The translations under genes were made by a program, and so were the position numbers. This document shows, one piece after another, positions 8,679-17,858 of a DNA stretch of 64,000 nucleotides (position 1 is its first letter; every line of letters begins with the position of its first letter). The DNA is from F1-120-MAGs118 sp013360535 (lineage in GTDB: Bacteria > Planctomycetota > UBA1135 > GCA-002686595): assembly GCA_026647215.1 (NCBI GenBank), contig JAPKHC010000018.1, positions 1 to 64,000 of the forward strand, given 5' to 3'. The notes under the pieces are model-generated. The model searched no databases. It saw only the letters and a program-made list of their open reading frames with translations, and was not told the DNA's origin.

Positions 8679-9149
8679 TCAGCAGGGCTTCATCGTCGCG
8701 AGGTCGTAGCCGACCGGAATCGGCGTGCCGGCCTTGTTCTTCGAGTCGTAGGGGATGCGCTTGATCTCGATCTTGGTGAAGTTGAACGAGAGCGTCTCCG
8801 AAGGGTCACCCATGTTCAGGCCGGAGAACGTGTAGTTCGAGCACAGCACGTCGGTCAGGATGATCTCGACGAACGTGTTGTTGTCGTCCTTGGTGAAGTG
8901 GATCGTGACCTTCTTGGTCTCGCCCTTGGTCGTCCACGCGAAGAGCTTGGGGCTCGCGGCGTCGTAGTTCTTCGACACCGCCACTTCCGAGAACGTCGGC
9001 TTGTTGTTGGCGCGGTCGGCGACCTTGCCGGCCGTGGCCTCGACGTGGCGCAGCGTGCTGAAGTTGCAGTTGTGGACCTCGATCCACTTGTCGTGCTTCT
9101 CCTCGGTGACGGTGCCTTCGACGCCTTCGATCTGGATGTAGATGGCCAT
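8679..9149 (-). CDS. hcp: T6SS tube protein Hcp/TssD
   Basis: 156 residues, normal length for Hcp, which forms stacked hexameric rings of the inner tube. The N-terminus M-A-I-Y-I-Q-I-E-G-V-E-G, the F-S-E-V-A-V-S-K motif near residue 53, and the late beta strands L-S-F-N-F-T-K-I-E-I-K are family hallmarks. There is no signal peptide, as expected. It has 81 bases of upstream spacing from clpV and 128 bases to vgrG, more room than most genes in this operon. It is also unusually rich in Lys and Thr for this window, consistent with a highly expressed structural protein. Confidence 0.97.
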   Translation of the reverse strand: MAIYIQIEGVEGTVTEEKHDKWIEVHNCNFSTLRHVEATAGKVADRANNKPTFSEVAVSKNYDAASPKLFAWTTKGETKKVTIHFTKDDNNTFVEIILTDVLCSNYTFSGLNMGDPSETLSFNFTKIEIKRIPYDSKNKAGTPIPVGYDLATMKPC

Positions 9150-9230
9150 GTGCTGGGTTGTGGGGTTGAGTGCGAGAGATGGGGAGGTGTCTCGCCCCGA
9201 GGTTGGGGGCTCGACCCGTCTGGAGGCGGT

Positions 9231-11900
9231 TCAGCGCCGTTCCGCGACACGGTACAGGAACTTGCCCGCCCCGTCGACGTCCACCTCGACGCCGGCGATC
9301 TGGATGCCGTCGCCAAGGCGCGCGAGGAACTCGGCGGCGAGCTCGGGCAGCAGGGAGCGGTTGAGGATGTGGTCGACGTTGCGGGCGCCCGAATCGACCT
9401 CGGTGCAGCGGGCCGCGATGGCGTCGACGAGCCCCGGCGTCCAGGTGAACGGAGCCTTGTAGTTGGCCTCGACGCGGCGCGCGACCTTCCTCAGCTTGAG
9501 CCCGATGATGCCGCGCAGGACCTTGTCCGAGAGCGGGAAGTAGGGGAGCACGTTGACGCGGCCGAGGAACGCGGGCTTGAAGAACTTGAGCAGCTCCGGC
9601 CGCAGCGCCTCGGCGAGCCCCGCCGCATCCGGCATCGTCTCCGGATCCTTCCACAGCGACATGATCGTGTCGGTGCCGGCGTTGGTCGTCATCAGGATGA
9701 CCGTGTTGCGGAAGTCGATGTCGCGGCCCTCGCCGTCCTTCATCTGGCCCTTGTCGAAGACCTGATAGAAGACGTCCTGCACGCCGGGGTGCGCCTTCTC
9801 GAGCTCGTCGAGCAAGAGCACCGAGTAGGGCTTGCGCCGCACGGCCTCGGTGAGCACGCCACCCTCGCCGTAGCCGACGTAACCCGGAGGCGAGCCCATC
9901 AGGAGCGAGACCTTGTGCTCCTCCTTGAACTCGCTCATGTTGATCACGGTCATGTTCTGCTCGCCGCCGTAGAGCAGCTCCGCGAGCGCGATGGCGGTCT
10001 CGGTCTTGCCGACGCCGCTCGTGCCGACCAGCATGAACACGCCGATCGGTCGCGTGGGATCGGTCAGGTTCGCGCGGCTGGTGCGGATCGCCTGTGCGAG
10101 CGCCTCGAGCGCCGCCGACTGGCCGACGACCCGCTCCTCGAGGCGTTCGCGCAGCGCGAGCACGTTCTGGATCTGGTCGGAGACCATGCGACCGATCGGG
10201 ATGCCGGTCCAGTTCGAGATCACCTCGGCGATCGCCTGCGCGTCGACGGCCGGATGCACGAGCGGTTCCTCGCCCTGCAGCGTGCGCAGCTCCTTCGTGA
10301 GCCGCTCGAGCTCCGCGCGCGCGGCCTGCTTCTCCTCGCCCGAGAGCGGCGCTTCCTTCGAGTCCTTCACGAACTCGCGCTCAAGCTTCTCGCGCGTCGT
10401 GCGCACGGCCTTCACGAGCGCCAGTTCCTTGTCCCAGCGCTCCTTGAGCGCCTTTTCCTCGGCTTCCAGCGCGGTCTTCTCGGTTTCCAGCGCCGTGAGC
10501 CGCTCGCCGTGCGCGTCGCTCGCGAGGTTCTCGCGCGCGAGCAGTGTGCGCGCTGTCTCGTTCTGCACGGCGCGGCGGCGGCAGTCCTCGAGCGCCGCCG
10601 GCGTCGCCGACTGCGACAGGTTCACGCGCGCGCAGGCCGTGTCGAGGATCGACACCGACTTGTCGGGCAGCTGACGGCCCGAGAGGTAACGCATCGAGAG
10701 CCGCACCGAGTCGACGATCGCCTCGTCGAGCACGCGCACGCCGTGGTGGCGCTCCATCGTCGCCGCGAGGCCGCGCATGATCTGCACGGCGACTTCCTCG
10801 CTCGGCTCCTCGACCTTGACGACCTGGAAACGCCGCGCGAGCGCCGCATCGCGCTCGAAGTACTTCTTGTACTCGGCCCACGTCGTCGCCGCGATCGTGC
10901 GCAGCTCGCCGCGCGCGAGCGCCGGCTTGAGCAGGTTCGCCGCGTCGCCCTGTCCCGCCGAACCGCCCGCGCCGATCAGCGTGTGCGCCTCGTCGATGAA
11001 CAGCACGATCGGCTGCGGGCTCGCCTTGACCTCCTCGATCACGCCCTTGAGGCGGTTCTCGAACTCGCCCTTCACTCCGGCGCCGGCCTGCAAGAGCGAG
11101 AGGTCGAGCGTGCGCACCGCGATGTTGCGCAGCGGCGGCGGCACCTCGCCCGCGACGACCTTCAGCGCAAAACCCTCGGCCACGGCCGTCTTTCCGACGC
11201 CCGGCTCGCCCGTGAGGATCGGGTTGTTCTGGCGCCGGCGCGTGAGGATGTCGATCACCTGCCGGATCTCGGTCTCGCGGCCGAGCACGGGATCGAGGTG
11301 GCCCGAGCGCGCGCGCTGCGTCAGGTCGATCGTGTACTGGTCGAGGTTGGGCGTGCGGCCCGAGCCCGCGGCGCGAGCTCCGGGCGCGGCGGGACCGCTG
11401 TCGAGGCTGGTCGCCTTCTGCGCCTCGATGGAGTTGGCCGTGATGCCGGCGAGCTCGCGCTTGAGCGCATCGAGCGGGATCTTCTCGAATTCCGGGCTCG
11501 CGGCGAGCGCGTGCGCGGCGAGGCCTTCGCTCTGCATCAGCGCGACGAGCACGTGGCCCGAGCGCGTCTGCGCCGCCTCGAAGTCGAGCGACGCGACCAT
11601 CCACGCGTCTTTCGCGAGCTCGACCAGCGCGGGGCTGAGCGCAGGCGGGCGAGCGTTGCCGGTCTTGAGGCGATCGAGCGCGCGCGAGAGGTCCGCGGCG
11701 AGTCGTCCCGCATCGGCGCCGTAGTGCTTCGCGATCAGCTGCAAGTCGGCGCCCTGCGCCTCGACGAGCTTCACGAGCCAGTGCTCGACCTCGACGTTGT
11801 AGTGCGTGCGCGACAGGCACAGGCCGGCGGCGGCCTCCAGCGACTGGCGGCAAGTGTCGTCGAGGCGCCCGACGAGCGAGCGCAGGTTCACGGAAGCCAT
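9231..11900 (-). CDS. tssH: T6SS sheath-recycling ATPase ClpV/TssH
   Basis: 889 residues from the ATG at 11,900 (M-A-S-V-N-L-R-S-L-V-G-R-L); the open frame continues upstream inside tssG, but this start gives the standard ClpV N-terminus. A Clp N-domain (about 1-165) precedes AAA+ domain 1 with Walker A G231-E-P-G-V-G-K-T238. A middle coiled coil near 440-520 follows, then AAA+ domain 2 with G-T-S-G-V-G-K-T near 625 and the Walker B L-L-L-D-E-L-E-K. ClpV disassembles contracted TssB/TssC sheaths. It lies 38 bases after tssG. Confidence 0.97.
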   Translation of the reverse strand: MASVNLRSLVGRLDDTCRQSLEAAAGLCLSRTHYNVEVEHWLVKLVEAQGADLQLIAKHYGADAGRLAADLSRALDRLKTGNARPPALSPALVELAKDAWMVASLDFEAAQTRSGHVLVALMQSEGLAAHALAASPEFEKIPLDALKRELAGITANSIEAQKATSLDSGPAAPGARAAGSGRTPNLDQYTIDLTQRARSGHLDPVLGRETEIRQVIDILTRRRQNNPILTGEPGVGKTAVAEGFALKVVAGEVPPPLRNIAVRTLDLSLLQAGAGVKGEFENRLKGVIEEVKASPQPIVLFIDEAHTLIGAGGSAGQGDAANLLKPALARGELRTIAATTWAEYKKYFERDAALARRFQVVKVEEPSEEVAVQIMRGLAATMERHHGVRVLDEAIVDSVRLSMRYLSGRQLPDKSVSILDTACARVNLSQSATPAALEDCRRRAVQNETARTLLARENLASDAHGERLTALETEKTALEAEEKALKERWDKELALVKAVRTTREKLEREFVKDSKEAPLSGEEKQAARAELERLTKELRTLQGEEPLVHPAVDAQAIAEVISNWTGIPIGRMVSDQIQNVLALRERLEERVVGQSAALEALAQAIRTSRANLTDPTRPIGVFMLVGTSGVGKTETAIALAELLYGGEQNMTVINMSEFKEEHKVSLLMGSPPGYVGYGEGGVLTEAVRRKPYSVLLLDELEKAHPGVQDVFYQVFDKGQMKDGEGRDIDFRNTVILMTTNAGTDTIMSLWKDPETMPDAAGLAEALRPELLKFFKPAFLGRVNVLPYFPLSDKVLRGIIGLKLRKVARRVEANYKAPFTWTPGLVDAIAARCTEVDSGARNVDHILNRSLLPELAAEFLARLGDGIQIAGVEVDVDGAGKFLYRVAERR

Positions 11901-11938
11901 GGGAAGAGTCTCTTCGGTTCGAAGGTGGGGGACGGGCT

Positions 11939-12982
11939 CTAGCTCGAAGCGAGCGAGAATAGCACCCGCTGCTGGGCCTGATCGGGCCCGCGAGCGGTGA
12001 GTCGGGTGTTCCAGCCCAGCCGCGGCTCGACCGGGCCGGTGCGCGCGAGCTGCGTCTCGAGCTGGGCCCCGCGCTCGAGCGTCAGCGCGATGTCGAAATC
12101 GAGGCGTCCGTCGCAATATTCGGCGAGCAAGGCGCGCAAATCGGCGAACAGCGGGCCGTCGGGGCGCAGCTCGAGGAAGCGCTCGCGCGACATCGGCCCG
12201 ATCTCGACGCGGATGCGCGAGGCGACGTCCCAGTAGCGAGTCCCGAGCAAGGCACCGCTGCCGAGCGCGGCGTTGGTGCCGCCGGGCTGCGCGCGCGTCG
12301 GCAGGCGCGAGCGCTCGCTCGCCGGAATCTCGACCCAGCGGCCGACGAACGGCACGACGTGCACGTCGAGGCCGAGGAACGACGTGAGCAGCTGCTCGAG
12401 CGCCGCGGTCGAACGTGACGAACGCGAGAAGGTCGAGGCCCACGCCGTCCACGCGCGATCCTGCGGAGTCGCGTCGGCGGGCGTGTTCCGGCCCGCGAGG
12501 CAACGCAGCGCGCGCTCGAACGCATCCGGGCCCGCCTTGCGGCGCCACGCGCGCTCGTGCGACAGCGCGACGCGATACTTGGCCGAGGCGCGCGCGAACA
12601 GCGACAGCGTGCGGTGGTGCAGCAGGTCGAGGAACGCCGCGAGCGCCGGGTCGCGGCGTTGCGTGCGCTGGATCGCGAGCTCGGTGTAGTGTTGCGGGAG
12701 CACGCCACTGGGCCCGATCAGGCCGAGGAACGTCGTCTCCAGCTCGTGCTGGCCACTCTCCGCGCGCCGCGACGAACGCACCGGAGCCGCGGCGAACGTC
12801 AGGCTGCGCGCGACGCTGAAGCGCACGGCCTCGTCGGCGGGCGAGTCGTCCTCGCCGACCGGTGCGAGCTGGGGCGACGCGTCCTCGGCCGCGCGCACCG
12901 CCTGCGCGAAGTCGAAGCGTCCCGGCCGCGCCGCGAGCTCGGCGCTCAGATCAGGGAGCGATCGCCGGCCCTCGGAGCCCAT
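11939..12982 (-). CDS. tssG: T6SS baseplate protein TssG
   Basis: 347 residues starting at the ATG at 12,982, which overlaps the tssF 3' end by 37 bases. The motif L-S-A-E-L-A-A-R-P-G-R-F-D-F-A-Q-A-V-R at the start matches TssG. So do F-L-G-L-I-G-P-S-G-V-L-P-Q-H-Y-T-E near residue 85 and W-V-E-I-P...R-L further on. TssG forms a TssF2-G1 wedge with TssF in the baseplate. The frame is open further upstream, but the family signature begins at this ATG. Confidence 0.95.
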   Translation of the reverse strand: MGSEGRRSLPDLSAELAARPGRFDFAQAVRAAEDASPQLAPVGEDDSPADEAVRFSVARSLTFAAAPVRSSRRAESGQHELETTFLGLIGPSGVLPQHYTELAIQRTQRRDPALAAFLDLLHHRTLSLFARASAKYRVALSHERAWRRKAGPDAFERALRCLAGRNTPADATPQDRAWTAWASTFSRSSRSTAALEQLLTSFLGLDVHVVPFVGRWVEIPASERSRLPTRAQPGGTNAALGSGALLGTRYWDVASRIRVEIGPMSRERFLELRPDGPLFADLRALLAEYCDGRLDFDIALTLERGAQLETQLARTGPVEPRLGWNTRLTARGPDQAQQRVLFSLASS

Positions 12983-14796
12983 CGGCGGACCTCGCCTTCG
13001 CGGTCGGTGGTGCGCAGCACGAGCTGCACGAAGGAATTCATCGGCGCGTACAGCCCGAGGAAACGCTCGAGCACGCAACCGAACAGGAACGTGCCCTTGA
13101 AGCGCGTGCGTTGCGCGTCGAGCTCGAGCGTGACTTCCGTGCCCTGCACGAGCCCCGGCGTGCCGTCGACGCTCACGCGCATCGTCGAGCGCCGCGACGT
13201 GACCGTGCGCACGCCCTCGATCGCGGCCTTGCTCGCGTTCGAGCCCTTCACGTCGTGCAGGCGCAGCACCTCGCGCAGCGCTTGTGCACCTTGTGGGCCC
13301 GCGAGCGACACCTGATGCAGCGCGAGCAGCGACACGAGGTCCCACAGGCGCCGATCCTCGAGCGGGCGCCGCTGCGGATCGGTGGGCTTGACGAGGCAGC
13401 GCACCTGCTCGACGCCGCCGCCGCCCGACGAGAACGAGAAGTGTGGACGTCCGGCGCCAAACGGCAGGCGTCGCGGCAGGTCGCGGTTGGTGGCGGTGAC
13501 GCGTGTCTCGAGCACGACGTCGGGCTCATCCTTGAGCAGCCCGTGCTCGACCACCGAGAGCCACATTTCGGTCGGGCCGTCGTCGGGATGTTCCTCGTCC
13601 TCGGCCGTCGCTTCCGCGAGGCGCCGCGTCGCGGTCCACCACACGGTCTCGTCCGCATCGCCACCGAAACGATCGACGCCGAAGAACGGCGCGCAGCGGA
13701 ACTCGCGCCCGCCGGCGGTCACGGCCGTCACCGAGTCGACCGACCACACCTCGTGGGCGCCGCGGCGGCGCTGGTCGGGCACGATGCACAGCTCGCTCGC
13801 GTGGCGGTCGAGCTCGATGCCGTCCGCGCGGTGGCGGAACAGGTTGACGACGGGCGTGCAGCCGAGCGCGAGGCTCGTCGCGGCCTTGTCCTTCTCGAGC
13901 AGGCCCTCGAGCTCACGCTGCGAGCGCCGAACGTAAACGTACAGGCGCGCCTCGCGGCCGAGCTTCGCGAACTTCGAGGCCGGCAGGCCCTCGAGGTCGA
14001 CGAACAGGAATTTCTCGGGGAAAGCGAAGAACTCCGTGAGCAGGCGATAGCCGAGGAACGACTGCGACGGGTAGGGGACGAGGCCCTCGTCGGGCTCGAA
14101 GCCGACCGGGCGCAGCGCCTGCGGCGGCAGCAGGGCGGGCGCGGGATCGTTGGCGTCGCTCGCCAGCGCGAGACCGAGCGTGTCGTTGAGCAGGAGCTCG
14201 TGCAGCGCACCCGCGTGCGGCGCGGGGAGGTTCAGGTAGAAACGCAGCCGCTCCGGCGCGAGCTCGGCGAACTTGCCTTGCGGCGCCGCGCATTCGAGGC
14301 GGATCTCGAGCACCGCCGCCGCGTCGCCCGCGACCGGCGAAGGCGGCGCCTGGAACGGAGTCGGCACGAGCCGCGCACCCGCGACGCGGATCGGCCACGC
14401 CTCGACGGGATACACGGTCTGGAAGCGGCAGCGCACGCCGTCGACCGGCTCCGACTCGAGCTGCGTGCCCTTGGGCACGACGTGCGCGGCGGTCAGGTCG
14501 GGCTTGGCCGCGAACTGCAGGATCGACAGCGACGGCATCGGCGAGACCAGATGCGGCTCGAGCAGCGTGAGCAGCCCGTGCGTGAGCTCGGGGAACTCGT
14601 CGTCGAGCTTCGCGCGGATGCGCGCGTTGAGCAGCGCCACGCCCTCGACGAGGCGCCGCACGTGCGGGTCCTCGATCTTCTCCTCCGAGATGCGCAGCCG
14701 CAGCCCGACCTTGGGGTTGCGCGCGGCGAAGTCGGCGCTGAGCTTCTGCAGGAAGCGCAGCTCGCGGTCGTAGTAGCGCAGCAGGTCTTCAGCCAT
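12946..14796 (-). CDS. tssF: T6SS baseplate protein TssF (VasA)
   Basis: 616 residues, usual TssF length. The start L-L-R-Y-Y-D-R-E-L-R-F-L and F-A-A-R-N-P-K-V, then E-D-P-H-V-R-R-L-V-E-G-V-A-L-L-N-A-R-I and H-L-V-S-P-M-P-S-L-S-I-L-Q-F, are the conserved TssF N-terminal blocks. It is a cytoplasmic wedge component around the VgrG hub. It lies 30 bases after tssE and overlaps tssG, so the three are surely co-translated. Confidence 0.97.
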   Translation of the reverse strand: MAEDLLRYYDRELRFLQKLSADFAARNPKVGLRLRISEEKIEDPHVRRLVEGVALLNARIRAKLDDEFPELTHGLLTLLEPHLVSPMPSLSILQFAAKPDLTAAHVVPKGTQLESEPVDGVRCRFQTVYPVEAWPIRVAGARLVPTPFQAPPSPVAGDAAAVLEIRLECAAPQGKFAELAPERLRFYLNLPAPHAGALHELLLNDTLGLALASDANDPAPALLPPQALRPVGFEPDEGLVPYPSQSFLGYRLLTEFFAFPEKFLFVDLEGLPASKFAKLGREARLYVYVRRSQRELEGLLEKDKAATSLALGCTPVVNLFRHRADGIELDRHASELCIVPDQRRRGAHEVWSVDSVTAVTAGGREFRCAPFFGVDRFGGDADETVWWTATRRLAEATAEDEEHPDDGPTEMWLSVVEHGLLKDEPDVVLETRVTATNRDLPRRLPFGAGRPHFSFSSGGGGVEQVRCLVKPTDPQRRPLEDRRLWDLVSLLALHQVSLAGPQGAQALREVLRLHDVKGSNASKAAIEGVRTVTSRRSTMRVSVDGTPGLVQGTEVTLELDAQRTRFKGTFLFGCVLERFLGLYAPMNSFVQLVLRTTDREGEVRRWAPRAGDRSLI

Positions 14797-14826
14797 GGTC
14801 GTCGGCAGATCTTACGGGGCCTGCGT

Positions 14827-15324
14827 TCAGCGCGCGTCCGAGAGGGCGACGACGAGCGTGCGCGTCGCGGGTTCGACGGTGGTGTCGAAGCTGACCGGCT
14901 CCGGCGCGGGCTCGGCGTACACCTCGGCCTGGATCGAGAAGTGCAGCGAGCGGTCGTAGGGGTTGCGCGCGGACTGCGGCTGCACCTTGACGCTCTTGAA
15001 GCGCGGCTCGAAGCGCCGGATCAGGTCCTCGACCGAGCGCAGGAACGCCTGCCGCTGCACCGCCGAGCCGAGCGAGCGGCCCGAGATGTCCGGGATGCCG
15101 TAGGCGGCGACGGAGCGCTCGACCAGCGGCGCGTCCGTCGGCCAGTCGAGCAGCCGCGTGCGCGTGTTGAGCAGGTTCTCGAGGTCGCGGCGGATCGCGA
15201 CGCGCACCTCGGCGAGGCTGTGGTAGCCCTCGGAGACACGCTCGCTGCGCTCTTCCGGCGCGTCGTCGATCAGCCGGTCGAGCAGGGACGGCAGGAGCGG
15301 CCGGCGTGAGTCGGAGCGGGCCAT
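14827..15324 (-). CDS. tssE: T6SS baseplate protein TssE (gp25-like)
   Basis: 165 residues with the phage gp25 lysozyme-like fold pattern. The start L-P-S-L-L-D-R-L is followed by the I-R-R-D-L-E-N-L-L-N-T-R block; the essential E-N-L-L element is intact near residue 49-52. Y-G-I-P-D-I-S-G and R-F-E-P-R-F-K-S-V-K-V follow. The conserved EPR motif is the gp25 signature that nucleates sheath assembly. It follows tagJ by 12 bases. Confidence 0.95.
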   Translation of the reverse strand: MARSDSRRPLLPSLLDRLIDDAPEERSERVSEGYHSLAEVRVAIRRDLENLLNTRTRLLDWPTDAPLVERSVAAYGIPDISGRSLGSAVQRQAFLRSVEDLIRRFEPRFKSVKVQPQSARNPYDRSLHFSIQAEVYAEPAPEPVSFDTTVEPATRTLVVALSDAR

Positions 15325-15336
15325 CGTGCGCGCCCG

Positions 15337-16131
15337 CTAGCCCGCGAACTCGAGCTTGCCGACTTCGAGCGCCGCGACCGCCTCGTCGCCCGCGAGCCAC
15401 ATGCGCTGGCCCTGACCGCGCACGGCGCCGCCGGGGGAGAGCTCGACCCAGTCGGTCGCTCGCCCCAGCCGCAGCGCCTCGCTCTGGCCGTCCGTCGGCG
15501 CGTAGATCGCGGGCACGTACACGCTGCCCGACTCGCCTCCGCGCACCTCGATGCGCGCCGGTCGCCACGCGAGGTCGAGCGCGCGTGCGGGCGCGTCGAA
15601 CTCGATCGCCTGCAGCGACGCGAACTCGATCCAGTAATACTTGCCGTTGGGCGTGAGCACCTCGAGCACGCCACCGAGGCGATCGTCGAGGTCGACGAGA
15701 TCATCGAAGGCCGTGCCGTCGAGCTTGCCGGCCCGCGGGGCGCGCGCCTCCGCCGCCTGCGCGAGCAGCGCCGAGGCCGCGGCGCCATCCCCCTCGCGCA
15801 GCCGGATCGAGGCCTCGAGCGCGAGCCGCACGGACTCCGACGGCGTCGCCACGAACTCCGGCACGCGACCCGCGACGAAGAAGTCGCGCCGCGCCATCTC
15901 CGCGCGCACGAGCTGCCGCAGGAGCGACGCGCCGTGCACGTGGGCCGGGCTCTGCGCGAGGATCGTCTCGAGCTGCGCATCCGCGCGCTCGAGCTCGCCC
16001 GCCAGCACGAGGAACTCGACCAGCTGCCCACGCGCGTCGAGGTCGGTCGGCTTCGCGCGCACGAGCGCCACCTGCGCCGCGAGCGCCTCGGCGAGCTTGC
16101 CTTGCTGGAACAGGTCTGCGGGCTGCGTCAT
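15337..16131 (-). CDS. tagJ: T6SS accessory protein TagJ (ImpE/SciE family)
   Basis: 264 residues from the ATG at 16,131, whose ATGA overlaps the stop of the upstream tssC-like gene. The N-terminal 120 residues are a TPR-like helical array (L-F-Q-Q-G-K-L-A-E-A-L-A-A-Q then A-R-G-Q-L-V-E-F-L-V-L-A-G-E-L-E-R-A). The C-terminal half has the conserved G-K-Y-Y-W-I-E-F, R-P-A-R-I-E-V-R-G-G and V-Y-V-P-A-I-Y segments of ImpE. In some systems TagJ binds the sheath small subunit and ClpV; its position between sheath and baseplate genes follows the rhizobial imp order. Confidence 0.92.
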   Translation of the reverse strand: MTQPADLFQQGKLAEALAAQVALVRAKPTDLDARGQLVEFLVLAGELERADAQLETILAQSPAHVHGASLLRQLVRAEMARRDFFVAGRVPEFVATPSESVRLALEASIRLREGDGAAASALLAQAAEARAPRAGKLDGTAFDDLVDLDDRLGGVLEVLTPNGKYYWIEFASLQAIEFDAPARALDLAWRPARIEVRGGESGSVYVPAIYAPTDGQSEALRLGRATDWVELSPGGAVRGQGQRMWLAGDEAVAALEVGKLEFAG

Positions 16132-17681
16132 CGGCGTCGGTCTCCTCGGGGCACGATCTCGGTGCGCAATCGTACCGTCGTGGCCATCTCGTCGATCTGG
16201 AACTGCGGCCTCAGGAAGAAGCGCGAAGTGAACACGCCGGGGCGGCGCGGGTCCTCGGTGACCTCGGCGCGGCCTTCGGCGAGCGGGTACTCGCGGCGGC
16301 GCTCGTCGGGCATGTCGTCGGCGTCGGCCGCGTAGCGCAGGAGCCACTCGTTGAGCTGCTCCTCGATCGCCGCGGCCGTGCGCACCGAACCGACCGCGTC
16401 GCGGCCCATCACCTTGAGGTAGTGCGCAAAACGCGCCGCGCACAGGATGTAGTGCATCATCGCCGACAGCCGGCTCGAGGCCTCGGCCTCGGGCGTGTCG
16501 TAGCGCGCGGGCTTCTGGATCGAAGGCACGCTGTAGAACACCGCCGCGCTCGCGCCGGGCGCCTGGCACAGCGGAATGAAGCCCAGCGCCGCGAGTTCCT
16601 TCTCGCGCGCATCGGTGAGCTGCACCTCGACCACGCCCCGCGGGGCGACGCCGCGCCGGTCGGTCGCGCTCCAGCACTCGGGCAGGTTGGTCACCATGCC
16701 TCCGCCGCCGTGGGCGTCGACGCCGCGGATCGCCGCCAGCCAGCCGTTGTCGAAGTAGGAGCGCAGCAGCACCGTGCCCATGCCCCAGATCGCGTTGCCC
16801 CACAGGTACTGCTCGTGCCGCGACGTGTCCTCGCGGAAGCGGAAGCGATCCTCGCGCGTGGCCGTCGGCACCCACGGGCGGCGCAGCAGGATGCGCGGGA
16901 GCACGATCCCGATGAAGCGCGCGTCGTCGCTCGCGCGGAAACGGTCCCAGCGCGCGTACTCCGGCTGGGTCAGCGGGTTGGTGGCCTTCTCGAGGTTGAA
17001 CGGGCGCTCGAGCTCGGACAGGCTCTCGAGGCCGAAGAGCAGCGGATGCGCGCCGACAAACAGCGGCGCGAAGGCCGCGGCGGCGACCTCCGACAGCCCC
17101 CGCAGCGCGTCGACGTCGTCGGTGCGGTCGTCGGGGCGCGGGCGGTGCGCGATCTGGTAGTCGCCGAGCAGCGCACAGAACGGCAGGCCGCCGGGCGTGC
17201 CGAGTTCCTCGCTGTAGACCTTGTGGAAGATCTGGCTCTGGTCGATCTCGAGCGCGCGCTCGATGTCGCGCACGAGCTCCTTCCACGCGACGTCCAGCAC
17301 GCGCAGGATCACCTGCGGGCAGGGATATTCGCGCTCGCGGTGGCGCGGGTCGCGCAGGTCGCGCGCGAGCTGGCTCGCTTCGTCGGGCACCTCGTCGACC
17401 AGCAACTTCAGGCCGCGCCAGCGTGCCTCGAGCGCCTGGAAGCGCGGGTGGTGCAGGATCGCGTCGACCTGCTCCTCGAGCTTGGCGTCGAGCGCCGCGA
17501 TCTCGAGCAGCAGCCGCCGCTGCACGTCGCGTGCGCTCGGGCGTGGCGCACTCGGCTCGAGCGCGAGCCACGCCGCCAGCGCCTCCGCTGGCGTGCGCGC
17601 CGCGAGGAAGCGGTCGATGCGCGAGCCGGCCTTCGCCTGCGCGGCTTCGGTGCCTTTCAGGACGTCGTCGAAGAGGCCCAT
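16128..17681 (-). CDS. Second TssC-like sheath protein (ImpD type)
   Basis: 517 residues, clearly homologous to the TssC at 17,859 but distinct. Shared blocks include W-R-G-L-K-L-L-V-D-E near residue 87, E-I-D-Q-S-Q-I-F-H-K-V-Y-S-E-E-L-G-T-P-G-G with G-D-Y-Q-I, and A-F-A-P-L-F-V-G-A-H-P-L. The N-terminus is longer and Ala/Arg-rich, and begins M-G-L-F-D-D-V-L-K-G. The rhizobial imp operon likewise has two TssC-like genes (impC, impD) before impE. Whether this copy enters the sheath or caps its baseplate end is not known from the sequence. It is separated from tssC by the structured element at 17,710-17,846. Confidence 0.9.
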   Translation of the reverse strand: MGLFDDVLKGTEAAQAKAGSRIDRFLAARTPAEALAAWLALEPSAPRPSARDVQRRLLLEIAALDAKLEEQVDAILHHPRFQALEARWRGLKLLVDEVPDEASQLARDLRDPRHREREYPCPQVILRVLDVAWKELVRDIERALEIDQSQIFHKVYSEELGTPGGLPFCALLGDYQIAHRPRPDDRTDDVDALRGLSEVAAAAFAPLFVGAHPLLFGLESLSELERPFNLEKATNPLTQPEYARWDRFRASDDARFIGIVLPRILLRRPWVPTATREDRFRFREDTSRHEQYLWGNAIWGMGTVLLRSYFDNGWLAAIRGVDAHGGGGMVTNLPECWSATDRRGVAPRGVVEVQLTDAREKELAALGFIPLCQAPGASAAVFYSVPSIQKPARYDTPEAEASSRLSAMMHYILCAARFAHYLKVMGRDAVGSVRTAAAIEEQLNEWLLRYAADADDMPDERRREYPLAEGRAEVTEDPRRPGVFTSRFFLRPQFQIDEMATTVRLRTEIVPRGDRRR

Positions 17682-17709
17682 GGCGCTCCTCCGTCCCCTC
17701 CAGAAACGA

Positions 17710-17846
17710 CGGACCGGCGGGACGCGTCAGAGACCGTGAAGCTCTTCACGGTCTCGCCGTCCGGCGCCGCCAGGCGACGGCGCAACAAGCACTCTGAGAG
17801 CTCGTAAAATCACCTCTTCACGAGCTCTCAGCGTCCCGCCGGTCCG
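17710..17846. repeat. Three-hairpin structured element, copy A
   Basis: Fills most of the 177-bp gap between tssC and the second tssC-like gene. Hairpin 1 has arms 17,730-17,740 and 17,745-17,755 (11 bp, 4-nt loop). Hairpin 2 has arms 17,764-17,769 and 17,778-17,783. Hairpin 3 has arms 17,794-17,805 and 17,820-17,831 (12 bp, 14-nt loop). An outer pair, 17,710-17,725 with 17,831-17,846 (16 bp, perfect), encloses all three. The linkers GCCGTCCG and GGCGCAACAAG recur exactly in copy B at 29.2 kb. No poly-U run follows on either strand. It could be a structured RNA of the operon transcript or a REP/MITE-like repeat. Confidence 0.75.
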
Positions 17847-17858
17847 GGAACATGCCGC

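Noticed and set aside
17682..17858. Structured gap as an insertion sequence or MITE with terminal repeats
   Set aside because: The 16-bp outer repeat of copy A is absent from copy B, no target-site duplication was seen, and no transposase is nearby. It is not excluded and is listed as an alternative.
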